Shown here: positions 63,425 to 64,000 of the stretch, in pieces
How positions within the stretch are numbered: the stretch's first letter is position 1
How the letters are laid out: every line of letters starts with the position of its first letter
From: Idiomarina aquatica
GTDB lineage: Bacteria > Pseudomonadota > Gammaproteobacteria > Enterobacterales > Alteromonadaceae
Reading direction: 5' to 3'
DNA: 64,000 nucleotides
Assembly (NCBI RefSeq): GCF_003987185.1
Contig: NZ_PIPS01000004.1
Coordinates: 186,001-250,000, forward strand
Translations under genes and position numbers: made by a program
Notes under the pieces: generated by a model
What the model saw: the letters and a program-made list of their open reading frames with translations, nothing else
What the model was told of the DNA's origin: nothing
Databases searched by the model: none

Positions 63425-64000
63425 TTATGCTGGCTTGAACACCTGTGCCAGCATGCAGCGAATGGAGCCACCGCCTAATTCTATGGTGGGGACTGGCATT
63501 GGCACCAACTTAACCCACTGCGCTAAATGGATTTTTTGTTCATTGGTCAGCGCTTCGACAGCCGTGGTTGATAATGCTAACAACTTGCCGTTTTTGGCAT
63601 CTAATTCCAACGTATTACCAGCAAACTGCGCGATCTGTGTTTCACTCAGCTCAATCAACGCTTTACCGCTGTGCTGAATCGCAGTAATAACGCGTTGCCG
63701 TGCTTTTTCCTCAATCATATCAAGTGCTACCATGACAAATTCGGTACCCACCGCCATGATAACATTGGTGTGGTAAACCGGCGTGCCGGCGCTGTTACTT
63801 GCATCAAAAACCACGGGCTGGTAACCCAGACGTTCGCACAGCGAATTCAACGCTGCTTCGTGCATTCGTTTAGAACGCGCCGCATAAGCCAATTTAGCCT
63901 GATGGTCGAAGACAATCGCCCCCGTTCCCTCTAAAAACTGTTCTTTTTGCTCTAAACCGGAGAGATCTAGCGTAGTTGAGTACTTATAGCGGCTTTGCAG
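63425..64000 (-). CDS. Arginine deiminase-related (CtlX/DDAH-like) hydrolase, C-terminal part
   Basis: The gene enters from the right edge; 191 C-terminal residues are visible and the frame is open to the end of the window. FLEGTGAIVFDHQAKLAYAA, VYHTNVIMAVG (active-site His) and the near-C-terminal GGGSIRCMLAQVF (catalytic Cys) define the amidinotransferase fold seen in arginine deiminase-related proteins such as citrulline hydrolase CtlX. It probably breaks down citrulline or a related compound. The start lies outside the window. Confidence 0.85.
   Translation of the reverse strand: MQSRYKYSTTLDLSGLEQKEQFLEGTGAIVFDHQAKLAYAARSKRMHEAALNSLCERLGYQPVVFDASNSAGTPVYHTNVIMAVGTEFVMVALDMIEEKARQRVITAIQHSGKALIELSETQIAQFAGNTLELDAKNGKLLALSTTAVEALTNEQKIHLAQWVKLVPMPVPTIELGGGSIRCMLAQVFKPA

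Noticed and set aside
1-64000. tRNA, rRNA, CRISPR, prophage, insertion sequence or defence island
   Set aside because: No tandem spaced repeats, transposase, integrase, cloverleaf or restriction/toxin genes were seen. Dam is the conserved housekeeping methylase in its usual place, not part of a restriction system.

Overview
The window looks like a core-chromosome segment of a marine gammaproteobacterium, most likely Alteromonadales close to Idiomarina. That placement is inference, based on gene order and protein flavour rather than a marker gene. Support includes an E. coli-like glnA-ntrBC block, yihY-dtd-yiiD, priA/rpmE with argS-ftsN-hslVU, mrcA/pilMN(OP)Q-aroK-aroB-damX-dam, DUF3081, DUF2937 and DUF2959 proteins, a short NADP-malic enzyme and a full histidine-utilisation cluster. 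I found no rRNA, tRNA, CRISPR array, insertion sequence, prophage or integrase. Gene density is very high and many genes overlap by 1-40 bp.

Layout. 1-1.0 kb: the start of a CpxA-like sensor kinase and cpxR. 1.0-5.4 kb: ntrC, ntrB and glnA with NtrC and sigma-54 control sites, divergent from typA (5.4-7.3 kb). 7.3-12.2 kb: a HlyIII-type membrane protein with DUF3081, a lone TetR regulator, and a leftward run of SDR, porin, YqaE, DUF2959 and FMN reductase. 12.3-14.6 kb: yihY-dtd-yiiD. 14.6-21.3 kb: hutH, hutU, hutC / hutI / hutG-rraA. 21.5-23.6 kb: a membrane c-di-GMP phosphodiesterase. 23.6-30.2 kb: hslU, hslV, ftsN, argS, priA, then rpmE. 30.8-35.0 kb: malic enzyme, metJ, metL. 35.0-41.0 kb: PBP1A divergent from a compact secretin/pilus-type operon in which PilO and PilP appear fused. 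41.1-48.0 kb: aroK, aroB, damX, dam, elaA, rsmJ, peroxiredoxin, yhiN. 48.0-50.7 kb: a nitrate-sensor-type GGDEF-EAL protein. 50.9-55.2 kb: pldA, DUF1415, a methyltransferase, yjjG, a yeast-type cytosine deaminase, DUF2937, a UDG-family protein. 55.2-59.0 kb: fpr, then a Fur-box-preceded PepSY/DUF4198 pair and a Vgb-like propeller protein. 59.1-64 kb: an SLC13 transporter, a DUF482 protein, rlmA, a cold-shock protein and a partial arginine-deiminase-related hydrolase.

Functional threads. Nitrogen supply is handled by NtrBC/GlnA, with glutamate also coming from histidine degradation (HutH, HutU, HutI, HutG under HutC). Methionine/aspartate-family control is MetJ/MetL. Proteostasis is HslVU behind a clear sigma-32 promoter. 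Envelope functions include PBP1A, FtsN, DamX, OMPLA and the HofM-Q type machinery. Iron or redox functions include Fpr and the PepSY/DUF4198 pair.

The most unusual structural signal is at the convergent gene ends. At most of the twelve convergent junctions, inverted repeats lie on or inside the 3' ends of the genes, often over both stop codons. The same DNA then encodes protein termini and an RNA hairpin for both strands. I see no clear evidence of a wholly new multi-gene system. The best leads are the hairpin theme, the fused PilO-PilP protein, the Fcy1-like cytosine deaminase, the rraA-hutG coupling, and the Fur-linked locus lacking an adjacent receptor.
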